Part shown: one piece after another, positions 39,366 to 49,102 of the stretch
How positions within the stretch are numbered: the stretch's first letter is position 1
How the letters are laid out: each line of letters opens with the position of its first letter
Assembly: GCA_024919035.1 (NCBI GenBank)
Contig: CP103442.1
Span: 806,001-870,000 of the forward strand
DNA from: Methylophilaceae bacterium LSUCC0401
GTDB lineage: Bacteria > Pseudomonadota > Gammaproteobacteria > Burkholderiales > Methylophilaceae
Reading direction: 5' to 3'
Length of the DNA stretch: 64,000 nucleotides
Program-made: the position numbers and the translations under genes
Notes under the pieces: generated by a model
What the model was told of the DNA's origin: nothing
The model's database searches: none
The model's input: the letters and a program-made list of their open reading frames with translations, nothing else

Positions 39366-41605
39366 TGAAATTTAACTTTCCTATAATAATTATTGACGAA
39401 GATTTTCGCTCCGAAAACTCCTCAGGTCTAGGTATACGGCTTCTTGCTGACGCTATTAAAAAAGAGGGTTTTGAAGCCATTGGAATGACAAGCTATGTTG
39501 ATCTAGCCTCCTTTGCCCAACAACAAAGCCGTGCCTCAGCATTTATTTTAGCGATTGATGATGAAGAGTTTGTGGAAGAAAGTCCCAAAGCAATAGAAAG
39601 CTTGAGAGTATTTGTTGAAGAAATACGCTACCGCAATGATGAGATTCCAATTTTTCTTCACGGAGAAACACGAACAAGTAGACACATACCCAATGAAATT
39701 CTTCGTGAACTAAATGGCTTCATTCATATGAATGAAGATACACCTGAATTTGTGGCAAGACACATTATCCGCGAAGCACGTTCTTATCTCGACAGTCTTG
39801 CGCCGCCATTTTTTAGGGCGCTTACCCATTATGCTGCAGATGGATCCTATTCATGGCATTGCCCAGGTCATTCAGGTGGAGTTGCCTTCTTAAAATCTCC
39901 TGTCGGACAAATGTTTCATCAGTTTTTTGGTGAAAATATGCTTCGGGCAGACGTCTGCAATGCGGTAGATGAGTTAGGTCAGCTCCTTGATCATACCGGT
40001 CCTGTTGCGGCCTCTGAAAAAAATGCAGCGCGAATTTTCAATGCTGATCATTGTTTTTTTGTTACCAATGGGACATCCACTTCAAATAAAATGGTTTGGC
40101 ATTCTGCTGTTGCTCCAGGAGATGTAGTACTAGTTGATAGAAACTGTCATAAGTCTATTCTTCATGCCATCACGATGACGGGAGCAATACCTATTTTTTT
40201 AATGCCAACAAGAAATCACTTTGGCATTATTGGTCCAATACCAAAGGAGGAGTTTGATTGGAAAAATATTCAAAAAAAGATTGAAGCTAATCCTTTTGTC
40301 ATTAATAAAAAACAAAAACCAAGGGTATTGACGATCACTCAATCTACCTATGATGGAATTTTATACAATGTTGAAGAAATTAAAGAAATGCTGGATGGCA
40401 AAATAGATACCCTTCACTTTGATGAAGCTTGGCTTCCTCATGCAGCTTTTCATAGCTTTTATGGAGATTATCATGCAATTGGAGAAGATCGACCAAGATG
40501 TAAAGATAGTATGATTTTTTCAACACAATCCACTCACAAACTTCTTGCTGGGCTCAGTCAAGCCTCACAAATTTTGGTCCAAGATGCGGAAAATATTCAA
40601 CTAGATCGAGATATCTTCAATGAATCGTATTTAATGCATTGCTCCACGAGTCCGCAATATTCAATAATTGCAAGCCTTGATGTAGCTGCCGCCATGATGG
40701 AACAACCAGGAGGCACTGCGCTCGTTGAAGAGTCAATCATGGAAGCGCTTGATTTTAGAAGAGCTATGAGAAAAGTTGATAGTGATTGGGGACAAGACTG
40801 GTGGTTTAAAGTATGGGGCCCAGACGATTTGACTGAAGAAGGAATTGAAACACGAGATTCATGGATGCTTAAATCTGAAGACAACTGGCATGGATTTAAT
40901 CAACTTTCTGAGGGTTTTAATATGCTTGATCCTATTAAAGCCACCATCATCACTCCTGGGCTCAATATGAAAGGTGACTTTGATGAAAAACTTGGAATAC
41001 CAGCATCCATAGTTACCAAATACTTGGCTGAACATGGGGTGATAGTTGAAAAAACAGGATTGTATTCATTTTTTATTATGTTTACGATTGGCATTACAAA
41101 AGGTCGATGGAATACGCTGCTGGCTGCTCTCCAGCAATTTAAAGATGACTATGATAGAAATCAACCCATATGGAGGGTATTACCTGAATTTACTCAAAAA
41201 TTTCCCCAATATGAACGCATGGGCTTGAAAGACCTTTGCGATCAAATTCATAGCATCTATCGAGAAAATGATGTCGCGCGCCTTACAACTGAAATGTATT
41301 TATCTCATATTGAGCCAGCCATGAAACCCACAGATGCATTTGCAAAAATGACTCATAAAGATATAGAAAGAGTATCTATTCATGATCTTGAAGGAAGGAT
41401 AACCTCAGTTTTATTGACTCCATATCCTCCAGGAATACCACTATTAATTCCCGGTGAAAAATTTAATAAAAAAATTGTAAGTTACCTTAAGTTTGCCGAA
41501 GAATTTAATCAGCTCTTTCCTGGTTTTGAAACAGATAACCATGGCCTCGTTAAGGAAGTTATCAACGGAAAAGCTACATATTTTATTGATTGTGTAAAAG
41601 TTTAA
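39365..41605 (+). CDS. Orn/Lys/Arg decarboxylase (PLP fold III group)
   Basis: This biodegradative-type basic amino acid decarboxylase has 746 residues. It has an N-terminal response-regulator-like wing domain (about 1-130), an aspartate-aminotransferase-fold PLP domain and a C-terminal domain. The PLP lysine is Lys392 in STQSTHKLLAGLSQ. LHFDEAWLPHAAFHSF supplies the cofactor Asp, and SWHCPGHSGGVAFLKS is the N-terminal motif of the PLP domain. It could act on arginine, lysine or ornithine for polyamine synthesis or pH control; specificity is not readable. No antiporter gene is adjacent, which favours a biosynthetic role. The stop shares TTAA with folA. Confidence 0.92.
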   Translation: MKFNFPIIIIDEDFRSENSSGLGIRLLADAIKKEGFEAIGMTSYVDLASFAQQQSRASAFILAIDDEEFVEESPKAIESLRVFVEEIRYRNDEIPIFLHGETRTSRHIPNEILRELNGFIHMNEDTPEFVARHIIREARSYLDSLAPPFFRALTHYAADGSYSWHCPGHSGGVAFLKSPVGQMFHQFFGENMLRADVCNAVDELGQLLDHTGPVAASEKNAARIFNADHCFFVTNGTSTSNKMVWHSAVAPGDVVLVDRNCHKSILHAITMTGAIPIFLMPTRNHFGIIGPIPKEEFDWKNIQKKIEANPFVINKKQKPRVLTITQSTYDGILYNVEEIKEMLDGKIDTLHFDEAWLPHAAFHSFYGDYHAIGEDRPRCKDSMIFSTQSTHKLLAGLSQASQILVQDAENIQLDRDIFNESYLMHCSTSPQYSIIASLDVAAAMMEQPGGTALVEESIMEALDFRRAMRKVDSDWGQDWWFKVWGPDDLTEEGIETRDSWMLKSEDNWHGFNQLSEGFNMLDPIKATIITPGLNMKGDFDEKLGIPASIVTKYLAEHGVIVEKTGLYSFFIMFTIGITKGRWNTLLAALQQFKDDYDRNQPIWRVLPEFTQKFPQYERMGLKDLCDQIHSIYRENDVARLTTEMYLSHIEPAMKPTDAFAKMTHKDIERVSIHDLEGRITSVLLTPYPPGIPLLIPGEKFNKKIVSYLKFAEEFNQLFPGFETDNHGLVKEVINGKATYFIDCVKV

Positions 41606-42081
41606 CCCGACGCTTTTTTGTAAGTAATATAACTAAAACACACATCTTTCTCCTGAAAAATTTCAGATTCTTCCACTTTTAACCAAACTTTATTGTCTAT
41701 CTCTGGAAAAAATGTATCGCCTTCAATTACATGATGTATTTTGGTCACCATGATTTCATTACACAAATCTAAAGACTGCTTGTAGATTTCTCCACCGCCA
41801 ATAATAAAAGATTTTTTGCTGTCATCATTAGGTAATTCACTTAATGCAGAAATTATGACAACATTCTCTATTTTTAAATTTTTATTTCTTGTCAACACAA
41901 AATTATCACGATTTGGAAGCGCCTTACCAATTGATTCATATGTCTTACGTCCCATCACAACCCGATGTCCAGAGGTTATTTGCTTAAAACGTTTTAGATC
42001 GCTAGAAATATGCCATGGTAGAGAATTATTAACACCAATAACATGATTGGATGACATAGCGACAATGATTGACAGATTCAT
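41602..42081 (-). CDS. folA: Dihydrofolate reductase
   Basis: FolA reduces dihydrofolate with NADPH. The 159 residues start MNLSIIVAMSSNHVIGVNN and include LPWHISSDLKRFKQIT (with the active-site acidic residue, Asp, in this loop), VVMGRKTYESIG and IIGGGEIYKQSL. It follows thyA by 2 nt, the common thyA-folA pair, and ends the alaA-hom-thrC-thyA-folA operon. Length is normal. Confidence 0.96.
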   Translation of the reverse strand: MNLSIIVAMSSNHVIGVNNSLPWHISSDLKRFKQITSGHRVVMGRKTYESIGKALPNRDNFVLTRNKNLKIENVVIISALSELPNDDSKKSFIIGGGEIYKQSLDLCNEIMVTKIHHVIEGDTFFPEIDNKVWLKVEESEIFQEKDVCFSYITYKKASG

Positions 42082-42083
42082 TA

Positions 42084-42878
42084 TTAAATAGCCACAGGCG
42101 CTTTAATCAGCGGATAAGGATCGTAATCAGATAATTTAAAATCTTCAAATTTAAAATCGAAAATATTTTTTACGTTTGAATTAATATGCATAGTTGGTAA
42201 TTCTTTTGGTTGTCTTGTAAGTTGCTCATTGACTTGATCAAAATGATTTGAATATATGTGTGCATCACCGAGCGTATGAACAAATTCTCCAGGTTCAAGA
42301 TTAACAACCTGAGCAATCATGAGTGTGAGTAAAGCATATGATGCGATATTAAAAGGGACACCTAAAAAAATATCAGCACTTCTTTGATATAGCTGACAAG
42401 ATAATTTATTGTTGGCAACATAAAATTGAAAAAAACAATGGCATGGAGGAAGCTTCATATTTTCAATTTCAGCAACATTCCAAGCAGAGACAATAAGCCT
42501 TCTTGAGTCTGGATTTGTTTTTAAGTCTTTAATTAGCTTTTCTATCTGATCGATGGATCGGTTATCATGTGTTCTCCATGATCTCCATTGGGAGCCATAA
42601 ACAGGGCCAAGATCGCCGTGCTCATCCGCCCATTCATCCCAGATACTAACACCATTGTCTTGCAAATACTTTATATTGGTTGAACCTTTTAAGAACCAAA
42701 GTAGCTCATAAATCACTGATTTTAAATGGACTTTCTTGGTAGTGAGAAGAGGAAACTTTTCCGATAAATCAAATCTCATTTGGTATCCAAATATAGAAAG
42801 TGTTCCTGTCCCCGTTCGATCATTTTTTTTATCGCCATGATTCATGACGTGATTTAGAAGATTAAGATACTGTTGCAT
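42084..42878 (-). CDS. thyA: Thymidylate synthase (ThyA type)
   Basis: ThyA methylates dUMP using methylene-tetrahydrofolate. At 264 residues it is exactly E. coli length. Visible are [19 protein letters not shown], the active-site segment [12 protein letters not shown] with the nucleophilic Cys, and [32 protein letters not shown] is the C-terminal block. It starts 4 nt after thrC. Dcd, ThyA and FolA lie within 4 kb, covering dUTP supply, dTMP formation and folate recycling. Confidence 0.97.
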   Translation of the reverse strand: MQQYLNLLNHVMNHGDKKNDRTGTGTLSIFGYQMRFDLSEKFPLLTTKKVHLKSVIYELLWFLKGSTNIKYLQDNGVSIWDEWADEHGDLGPVYGSQWRSWRTHDNRSIDQIEKLIKDLKTNPDSRRLIVSAWNVAEIENMKLPPCHCFFQFYVANNKLSCQLYQRSADIFLGVPFNIASYALLTLMIAQVVNLEPGEFVHTLGDAHIYSNHFDQVNEQLTRQPKELPTMHINSNVKNIFDFKFEDFKLSDYDPYPLIKAPVAI

Positions 42879-42882
42879 TAGT

Positions 42883-44322
42883 CTAGGAATTACCTTCTAT
42901 GAACTCTTTTACATCATTAATATTATTATTTAATTCGTAAGAGTGCTTGGGTAATTCTTCAATATTTTTTAACAGCTCTGGTCTTGGCGGTTTTAAATTA
43001 ATTGCTTCAATTACCGTGTCTTCAAATTTTGTTGGTAATGCTGTTTCCAAAACTAGCATAGGGATAGACTCATTTTCATCAAAATGATCATAGGCAGCTT
43101 TAAAACCATCGGCGGTATGTGTATCAATAATTAAACCAAATTCATCATAAAGTTTTTTGATCATTTTAAGTCTCAGCTCATGTGAGCTTGAAGATGATGT
43201 AAAGCCAAAATTTGGTATTTTTCCAAAGTAATTAGTGTCGCTTAAATCAAAATCAGAGCCTCGATCAATTCGATCCCACAGGTCTTTAAGCTTCTTTGAA
43301 TCCCTATCCAATAGATCAAAAATAAATCTTTCAAAATTTGATGCCTTGGATATGTCCATGGATGGGCTTGATGTATGAAATGTATTGTCAGATGATCTTG
43401 GATGGTACTTTCCCGTTTTAAAAAATTCATCCAATACATCATTTTCATTTGTTGCCACAATTAATTTTCTAATCGGTAAACCCATCATTCGAGCAATGTG
43501 ACCAGCACATATATTACCAAAATTACCAGAAGGAACAGTTACATCTATATATTGATTAGATGATTTGGTGGCTGCAAAATAACCTTTAAAATAGTAAACA
43601 ACTTGAGCAATAATTCTGCCCCAATTTATTGAATTCACAGCACCGATATTGTGCTTATTTTTAAAATCTAAATCATTTGATACCCCCTTGACAATATCTT
43701 GACAATCATCAAAAAAACCATCAATCGAAATATTAAAAATATTTTTTTCTTTTAGGCTATACATTTGAGAGGTCTGAAAAGGACTCATCTTGCCACGAGG
43801 AGATAACATAAATACATTGACACCCTTTTTACCTATCATCGCATATTCTGCAGCAGATCCAGTATCCCCGGATGTCGCACCTAATATATTTAATTTTTTG
43901 TTTTCTCTATTTAAAAGGTATTCAAAAATATTACCCAAAAATTGCATGGCGATATCTTTAAATGCTAATGTGGGGCCATTTGAGAGCGACAGCATATACA
44001 GGTTATTAGAAACTTTTGTAACAGGCGTAATATCTTCAGCTCTTTGATCATCTCGAGTAAAAGCAAAAATATCTTTAACATATGTTTTATCGATTATTTT
44101 CTTTAGATCTGCATGAGGAATATCCTCAGCTCCAATATATTCTCGCATTATTTGGTATGCTAAATCTGCATAGCTTAAATTTCTTAAATCATCTAGATCA
44201 TGTTTTGATAATTTGGGGTATTGCTCAGGCAAATATAGGCCGCCATCAGATGCCAATCCTGTTAGGAGTGTTTCACTAAAATTTATTTTTGGAGCAGTTC
44301 CTCGTGTGGATACATACATCAT
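42883..44322 (-). CDS. thrC: Threonine synthase
   Basis: ThrC converts O-phosphohomoserine to threonine with PLP. The 479 residues begin with [20 protein letters not shown], a typical threonine synthase N terminus. The PLP lysine is in [18 protein letters not shown], and [20 protein letters not shown] binds the phosphate. It is the long form, common in betaproteobacteria. It overlaps hom by 4 nt, so homoserine and threonine synthesis are coupled. Two ATG codons start the frame (44322 and 44319); either is possible. The homoserine kinase gene is not here. Confidence 0.96.
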   Translation of the reverse strand: MMYVSTRGTAPKINFSETLLTGLASDGGLYLPEQYPKLSKHDLDDLRNLSYADLAYQIMREYIGAEDIPHADLKKIIDKTYVKDIFAFTRDDQRAEDITPVTKVSNNLYMLSLSNGPTLAFKDIAMQFLGNIFEYLLNRENKKLNILGATSGDTGSAAEYAMIGKKGVNVFMLSPRGKMSPFQTSQMYSLKEKNIFNISIDGFFDDCQDIVKGVSNDLDFKNKHNIGAVNSINWGRIIAQVVYYFKGYFAATKSSNQYIDVTVPSGNFGNICAGHIARMMGLPIRKLIVATNENDVLDEFFKTGKYHPRSSDNTFHTSSPSMDISKASNFERFIFDLLDRDSKKLKDLWDRIDRGSDFDLSDTNYFGKIPNFGFTSSSSSHELRLKMIKKLYDEFGLIIDTHTADGFKAAYDHFDENESIPMLVLETALPTKFEDTVIEAINLKPPRPELLKNIEELPKHSYELNNNINDVKEFIEGNS

Positions 44323-45629
44323 TTTGCCATCTCTTCTAATCTTAATTTAACGACAGATCCAATATTGGATTCCATCAATTGAATTTTGTCTACAATTTCG
44401 TTTATGTCTTTTTCAAGCGCATTATTTACCACGATAATTACGTCATTTTCTTTTTGATCTTTTTTAAGCATTTTTTGATGCATGGCATCAATAGAAATAT
44501 TTTTTTCAGCAAATAAATTTGTAATTTTAGCAAGCACTCCTGCTGAATCAAGAAAATTTGCTCTCAAATAATACCCCGTTGAGATATTTTCAATGGCTTT
44601 AAAACTGACTCCTTTTGAGTTCGATGTCTCGAATCCATTGGACGGAATATGAAAAGTTTTACTGCCATGGTTTATTGAGCGGGCTAAATCGACTACATCT
44701 GTAACCACAGCACTGGCTGTTGGATCAGAGCCTGCTCCGGCCCCATAATACAGAGTTGGTCCTAACATATTAGCCATCACTAAAACTGCATTCATTGGTC
44801 CATCGACATTCGCAACTAATCGAGATTCTGGAATGAGAGTAGGATGTACTCGGATTTCTATCTCATTATTTGTTTTTTTAGCTAAGCCAATTAATTTAAT
44901 TCGAAAACCAAGCTCTTCAGCATAAGTAACATCTTTTAATTGAAGGTTAGTTATTCCTTCTATATGTACTTTTTTAAAATCAAGAGGAATACCAAAAGCA
45001 ATTGACGCAATAATGGTTATTTTATGAGCCGCATCAATTCCCTCGATATCAAATGTAGGATCAGCCTCGGCATAACCAAGCTGTTGGGCTTGTGATAAGG
45101 CAGTTTCAAAAGATAATCCATTATTCTTCATTTCACTAAGAATATAATTTGTCGTTCCATTTAAAATACCAGCAACCCACTCGATCTTATTGGAAACCAA
45201 ACCTTCTCTTAATGCCTTAATGATTGGGATACCACCGGCCACTGATGCTTCAAATAAAATCGAGGTGTTATTTTGTTTTGCAAGCTCAAACAGTTCTGAG
45301 CCATGAAGAGCAATAAGTGCTTTATTAGCCGTAACAAGATATTTTCCTGATTCAATCGCTTTTTTTGCAAATTCATAGGCAATGCCTGTACCACCAATTA
45401 ATTCAACAACCACATCTGATTTTTTAATCACTTCATCAACGTTGCTTGCCAACAATGATGGGTCGTTCGTAATGGCAGTCACTTTTTCTTGGTCTAAGTC
45501 CAAGATCGAAGTAATTTTGAAATTAATTCCAGTTTTTGCATGAATCTCACTATTATTTTCTTTTAAAACATTAAAAACACCTGATCCCACTGTCCCAAAT
45601 CCCAAAATACCTATTTTAAAATCACTCAT
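44319..45629 (-). CDS. hom: Homoserine dehydrogenase
   Basis: Hom reduces aspartate semialdehyde to homoserine. The 436 residues have the nucleotide motif GILGFGTVGSGVFNVL, the segment VTANKALIALHG and the substrate block GYAEADPTFDIEGIDAAHK with catalytic Asp and Lys region. A C-terminal ACT domain (about 350-430, YYLRANFLDSAGVLAKI) probably gives threonine feedback control. It is monofunctional, without aspartokinase. It overlaps alaA upstream and thrC downstream, 4 nt each. Confidence 0.96.
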   Translation of the reverse strand: MSDFKIGILGFGTVGSGVFNVLKENNSEIHAKTGINFKITSILDLDQEKVTAITNDPSLLASNVDEVIKKSDVVVELIGGTGIAYEFAKKAIESGKYLVTANKALIALHGSELFELAKQNNTSILFEASVAGGIPIIKALREGLVSNKIEWVAGILNGTTNYILSEMKNNGLSFETALSQAQQLGYAEADPTFDIEGIDAAHKITIIASIAFGIPLDFKKVHIEGITNLQLKDVTYAEELGFRIKLIGLAKKTNNEIEIRVHPTLIPESRLVANVDGPMNAVLVMANMLGPTLYYGAGAGSDPTASAVVTDVVDLARSINHGSKTFHIPSNGFETSNSKGVSFKAIENISTGYYLRANFLDSAGVLAKITNLFAEKNISIDAMHQKMLKKDQKENDVIIVVNNALEKDINEIVDKIQLMESNIGSVVKLRLEEMAK

Positions 45630-46843
45630 TGTTTTACCATTCCCATAAAAAATTCACCTAAACGTTTTATTGCTATACCCAAATCATCCTCATTTGGAAG
45701 AAATACTATTCTAAAATGATTATTATCACGCCAATTAAATCCACTTCCCTGAACCAGAAGAACCTTCGTATCAACTAAAATTTTTAAAATCAATTGCTGG
45801 TCATTCTCGATCTTATACATTTTTGGATCAAGCTTTGGAAATAAATACATTGCAGCATCAGGTTTAACACAAGTCACCCCAGGAATAGAGGTAATGAGTT
45901 CATATGCCAAATTCATTTGGCGACAAAGTCTGCCATTTGGCGCAACTAGATCATTAATACTTTGATAACCCCCTAAGGCTGTCTGGATGGCAAGCTGTCC
46001 TGGAACATTTGAGCATAACCGCATTGAGGCAAGCATGTTCAATCCCTCAAGATAATCAGCTGCTCTTTTCTTATCTCCAGATAAAATTAACCAGCCAGCT
46101 CTATAACCACAAGCCCGATAATTTTTAGAGAGCCCATTAAAAGTTAAAAAAACTATATCATCTGCTAATGAGGCTATCGAGATATGTTGCTTTCCCCCAT
46201 AAAGTACCTTGTCATAAATCTCATCCGCCATAATGATAAGATTTTTTTCTCGTGCAATATCGATAATTCCCTCAAGAATCTCTTTCGGATATAAAGCGCC
46301 TGTTGGATTATTCGGGTTGATCACAACTATCGCTTTAGTTTTATTTGTTATTTTTGCCTTAATATCTTGCAAATCTGGATACCAGTTTTGACTTTCATCA
46401 CAAAGATAATGATTGGGTTTTCCACCGGCAAGGCTTACAGCAGCAGTCCATAAAGGATAGTCAGGCATTGGAATTAACACTTCATCATCATTGTTAATTA
46501 AACCTTGCATCGCCATGACAATTAGTTCAGATACGCCATTACCAATAATAATGTCATCAACATCAACGCCCTTGATATTTTTTTCTTGAGCGTAATGCAT
46601 GATGGATTTTCTGGGAGCAAAGAATCCGTGGCTTTCAGTATAGCCAGAAGCCTGTGACATGTTACGTATAACATCTTTTGTGATTTCATCGGGCGCCTCA
46701 AAACCAAAAGCAGCTGGATTACCAATATTCATTTTGATAATTTGGTGTCCGGCTTCTTCCATTTTCTTTGCGTGCGCTAATACAGGGCCGCGAATATCGT
46801 AACAAACGTCATCAAGCTTATTGGATTTAAGAATTTTATTCAC
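45626..46843 (-). CDS. alaA: Alanine-synthesising aminotransferase (AlaA type)
   Basis: AlaA makes alanine from pyruvate and glutamate. The 405 residues closely follow E. coli AlaA: YDIRGPVLAHAKKMEEAGH near the N terminus, DVIRN-like VTKDVIRNMSQASGYTESHG (in part), PMPDYPLWTAAVSLAGG, NPNNPTGALYPKE, ADEIYDKVLYGG and the PLP lysine segment TFNGLSKNYRACGYRAGW. The start codon is GTG (complement of 46841-46843). It heads the operon to folA and diverges from the Mth938-like gene across 48 nt. Its placement before hom is common in betaproteobacteria. Confidence 0.92.
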   Translation of the reverse strand: MNKILKSNKLDDVCYDIRGPVLAHAKKMEEAGHQIIKMNIGNPAAFGFEAPDEITKDVIRNMSQASGYTESHGFFAPRKSIMHYAQEKNIKGVDVDDIIIGNGVSELIVMAMQGLINNDDEVLIPMPDYPLWTAAVSLAGGKPNHYLCDESQNWYPDLQDIKAKITNKTKAIVVINPNNPTGALYPKEILEGIIDIAREKNLIIMADEIYDKVLYGGKQHISIASLADDIVFLTFNGLSKNYRACGYRAGWLILSGDKKRAADYLEGLNMLASMRLCSNVPGQLAIQTALGGYQSINDLVAPNGRLCRQMNLAYELITSIPGVTCVKPDAAMYLFPKLDPKMYKIENDQQLILKILVDTKVLLVQGSGFNWRDNNHFRIVFLPNEDDLGIAIKRLGEFFMGMVKQ

Positions 46844-46879
46844 TTTAAATGTCTTTATAATTAAACTTTATTAAATAAA

Positions 46880-46885
46880 TATAGC
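46880..46885 (+). promoter_or_regulatory. Candidate -10 box of the Mth938-like gene
   Basis: TATAGC ends 6 nt before the ATG at 46892, again placing the expected transcription start on the start codon. No Shine-Dalgarno or convincing -35 is visible. Confidence 0.35.
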
Positions 46886-46891
46886 CACATT

Positions 46892-47260
46892 ATGAAATTT
46901 CACGAAATGACTGATTCAAATTTAAATTATATCAGTGCATACGAAGAAAATTGGGTAAAAATTAAGAATAAAAAGTATGGCCATTCAATTTTTATTCTGA
47001 GCGATTCAGTCCTTAATATCAGTAATTTTTCTGATACCCAAATAATAGAATTAATCCAGGATAGCTATTCTAAAAAAAAATTAGAATTAGTGATTATTGC
47101 TTCACCCAATAATGAGGAACTGAATAAATTGAATAAATATAAAGATATTATTCAGATGCAGATTGGCTTTGAATTTATGAAGACAGATGCCGCTTACAGA
47201 ACTTTTAATATCATTTTATCGGAATCAAGAGAAGTCGGGTTGTTAGTGTATTTTAATTAA
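46892..47260 (+). CDS. Mth938-like domain protein (DUF498 family)
   Basis: This 122-residue protein has the fold pattern of the Mth938/NDUFAF3 family. [10 protein letters not shown] opens it, then [45 protein letters not shown] and a hydrophobic end. Family members with the pattern M-D-T-x-A-A-x-R-T-Y-N-I are common in proteobacteria, beside diverse genes; mitochondrial NDUFAF3 assists complex I assembly, but the bacterial role is not settled. It diverges from alaA and its stop shares TTAA with fabB. Confidence 0.75.
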   Translation: MKFHEMTDSNLNYISAYEENWVKIKNKKYGHSIFILSDSVLNISNFSDTQIIELIQDSYSKKKLELVIIASPNNEELNKLNKYKDIIQMQIGFEFMKTDAAYRTFNIILSESREVGLLVYFN

Positions 47261-48477
47261 ATCTTTGAAAATAAGAGTGTTGCATTGGTTCCACCAAAAC
47301 CAAAACTATTTGACATCACTGTTTGAATTTTTTTGCCTTCCATTAATTTGGTCACTATAGGGACGCCCTTGATATTTTCATCCAGATTATCAACATTTGC
47401 TGATGCAGCAATGAAATCATTTTTCATCATGATTAACGAATAAATAGCCTCATTCACTCCAGCCGCTCCAAGCGCATGCCCAGATAATGATTTAGTTGAG
47501 GTGATTAATGGCATTTCTCCATAATTACCAGAACTAAAGACATTTTTAATTGCATTGATTTCCACAACATCGCCAACTGGAGTGCTAGTTCCATGGGTAT
47601 TAATGTAGTCAACTTTTTCTACATTCCCGAGAGCCAATCGCATTGATCTTTCTGCACCTTCACCACTTGGCGCAACCATATCATGTCCATCTGATGTTGC
47701 TCCGTAGCCAATAATTTCAGCATAGATTTTCGCACCCCTTTTTATTGCATGCTCATATTCTTCTAAAACTAAAATTCCTGCACCACCGGATATAACAAAC
47801 CCATCTCGATCTTGATCATAAGTTCTCGAGGCCTTTTCTGGAGTATCGTTATATTTTGAAGACATTGCTCCCATGGCATCAAAAAGATAACTCATGGTCC
47901 AATGCTCTTCTTCTGCTCCTCCTGCAAAAACAATATCTTGTTTTCCCAATTGGATTTGCTCCATTGCATTTCCAATACAATGAGCACTGGTTGAACACGC
48001 TGAACTAATGGCATAATTTATCCCTTTAATTTTGGCGCCGGTTGCCAAACACGCTGCAACTCCATTGGACATTGTTTTAGTCACCATATATGGGCCCACT
48101 CGTCGAATGCCCTTTTCTTTCAATGTTTCAGTGCCTAGTAACATGGATTCAGTTGAAGTTCCGCCAGCACCAACAATGATTCCCGTCATTGGATTTGAAA
48201 CATAATTTTCTGTTAAATTTGCATCAACTATAGCTTCCTGCATGGCTATCCAGGCATAGGCATGGCCTTTTGCCATAAATCTTAAAAGTTTTCTATCGAT
48301 TAAGTCTTCATAATTAATATTGATCGATCCTGCTATTTGTGACCTCAAGCCATGTTGCGCATATTCAGGCTGGAAAGTAATGCCCGACTTACCCTGATGT
48401 AAACTTTGTTTTACTTCATCCTGATTGTTTCCCAAGCTTGAAACAATCCCTAAACCTGTAATAACTACTCTTCTCAA
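47257..48477 (-). CDS. fabB: 3-oxoacyl-[acyl-carrier-protein] synthase I
   Basis: FabB elongates unsaturated acyl-ACP. The 406 residues begin [18 protein letters not shown], the family N terminus. The nucleophile is Cys161 in [13 protein letters not shown]; the catalytic His residues are in [11 protein letters not shown] and [11 protein letters not shown]. The start codon is TTG (complement of 48475-48477), supported by the exact family N terminus and an AAGGA Shine-Dalgarno 5 nt upstream (48483-48487). It follows fabA by 8 nt, the usual fabA-fabB operon. Confidence 0.96.
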   Translation of the reverse strand: MRRVVITGLGIVSSLGNNQDEVKQSLHQGKSGITFQPEYAQHGLRSQIAGSININYEDLIDRKLLRFMAKGHAYAWIAMQEAIVDANLTENYVSNPMTGIIVGAGGTSTESMLLGTETLKEKGIRRVGPYMVTKTMSNGVAACLATGAKIKGINYAISSACSTSAHCIGNAMEQIQLGKQDIVFAGGAEEEHWTMSYLFDAMGAMSSKYNDTPEKASRTYDQDRDGFVISGGAGILVLEEYEHAIKRGAKIYAEIIGYGATSDGHDMVAPSGEGAERSMRLALGNVEKVDYINTHGTSTPVGDVVEINAIKNVFSSGNYGEMPLITSTKSLSGHALGAAGVNEAIYSLIMMKNDFIAASANVDNLDENIKGVPIVTKLMEGKKIQTVMSNSFGFGGTNATLLFSKI

Positions 48478-48485
48478 AATAATCC

Positions 48486-49001
48486 TTAAAAATTTTCAAT
48501 AGATTTAAATAAGCCCACTTTTAAATCATTTGCCTCGTAAATAATCCTGCCATCGACTTCCATTTTAGCATCAGCAATTCCCATAACCAATTTTCTCATG
48601 ATGACTCTTTTTAGATGAATATGATAAGTAATTTTTTTAGCAGTGGGCAATACCTGACCCGAAAACTTGACCTCACCGCCGCCTAAAGCCCTACCCCTTC
48701 CTTCGCCACCTTTCCATCCAAGAAAAAACCCAACTAATTGCCACATGGCATCTAAACCAAGACAACCTGGCATCACGGGATCTTTTTCAAAATGGCATTG
48801 GAAAAACCACAAATCAGGATTGATATCCATCTCTGCCCTAATGTACCCCTTATTAAATTGACCTTGATTATCATTAATATCAATGATTCGATCAAACATT
48901 AGCATGGGGGGCAAAGGTAATTGCGCATTTCCCTCACCAAACATTTTTCCTTGACCACATTGAATCAATTCTTCATAAGAGTAGCTATTTTTTGTTGTCA
49001 T
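48486..49001 (-). CDS. fabA: 3-hydroxydecanoyl-ACP dehydratase/isomerase
   Basis: FabA dehydrates and isomerises C10 acyl-ACP, the entry to unsaturated fatty acids. The 171 residues keep His70 ([13 protein letters not shown]) and Asp84 (LGLDAMWQ) at the same positions as in E. coli. [15 protein letters not shown] is also conserved. A perfect minus-strand TATAAT (49035-49030) lies 28 nt before the ATG. The 101-nt gap to mxaR holds promoters for both directions. Confidence 0.97.
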   Translation of the reverse strand: MTTKNSYSYEELIQCGQGKMFGEGNAQLPLPPMLMFDRIIDINDNQGQFNKGYIRAEMDINPDLWFFQCHFEKDPVMPGCLGLDAMWQLVGFFLGWKGGEGRGRALGGGEVKFSGQVLPTAKKITYHIHLKRVIMRKLVMGIADAKMEVDGRIIYEANDLKVGLFKSIENF

Positions 49002-49029
49002 GTTATATTTAAATTGTTGTTATTCAAAC

Positions 49030-49035
49030 ATTATA
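49030..49035 (-). promoter_or_regulatory. -10 box of fabA-fabB
   Basis: TATAAT on the minus strand; start point expected near 49023, giving a leader of about 22 nt. No clear -35 at 16-18 nt. FabR/FadR-type operators were not recognised. Confidence 0.5.
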
Positions 49036-49044
49036 AACAATAAA

Positions 49045-49068
49045 CTTCTGATAATGACTCAACAGAAG
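49045..49068. promoter_or_regulatory. Inverted repeat upstream of the mxa operon
   Basis: CTTCTG (49045-49050) and CAGAAG (49063-49068) form perfect 6-bp arms around 12 nt. It lies 35 nt before the mxaR ATG. It could be an operator or a leader hairpin. The mxaR promoter itself is unclear; GATAAT (49050-49055) and TAATAT (49069-49074) are weak -10 candidates. A possible Shine-Dalgarno AGGA is at 49089-49092, 10 nt before the ATG. Confidence 0.3.
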
Positions 49069-49102
49069 TAATATTTCTTTTTAAAGATAGGAACTCATAT
49101 TA

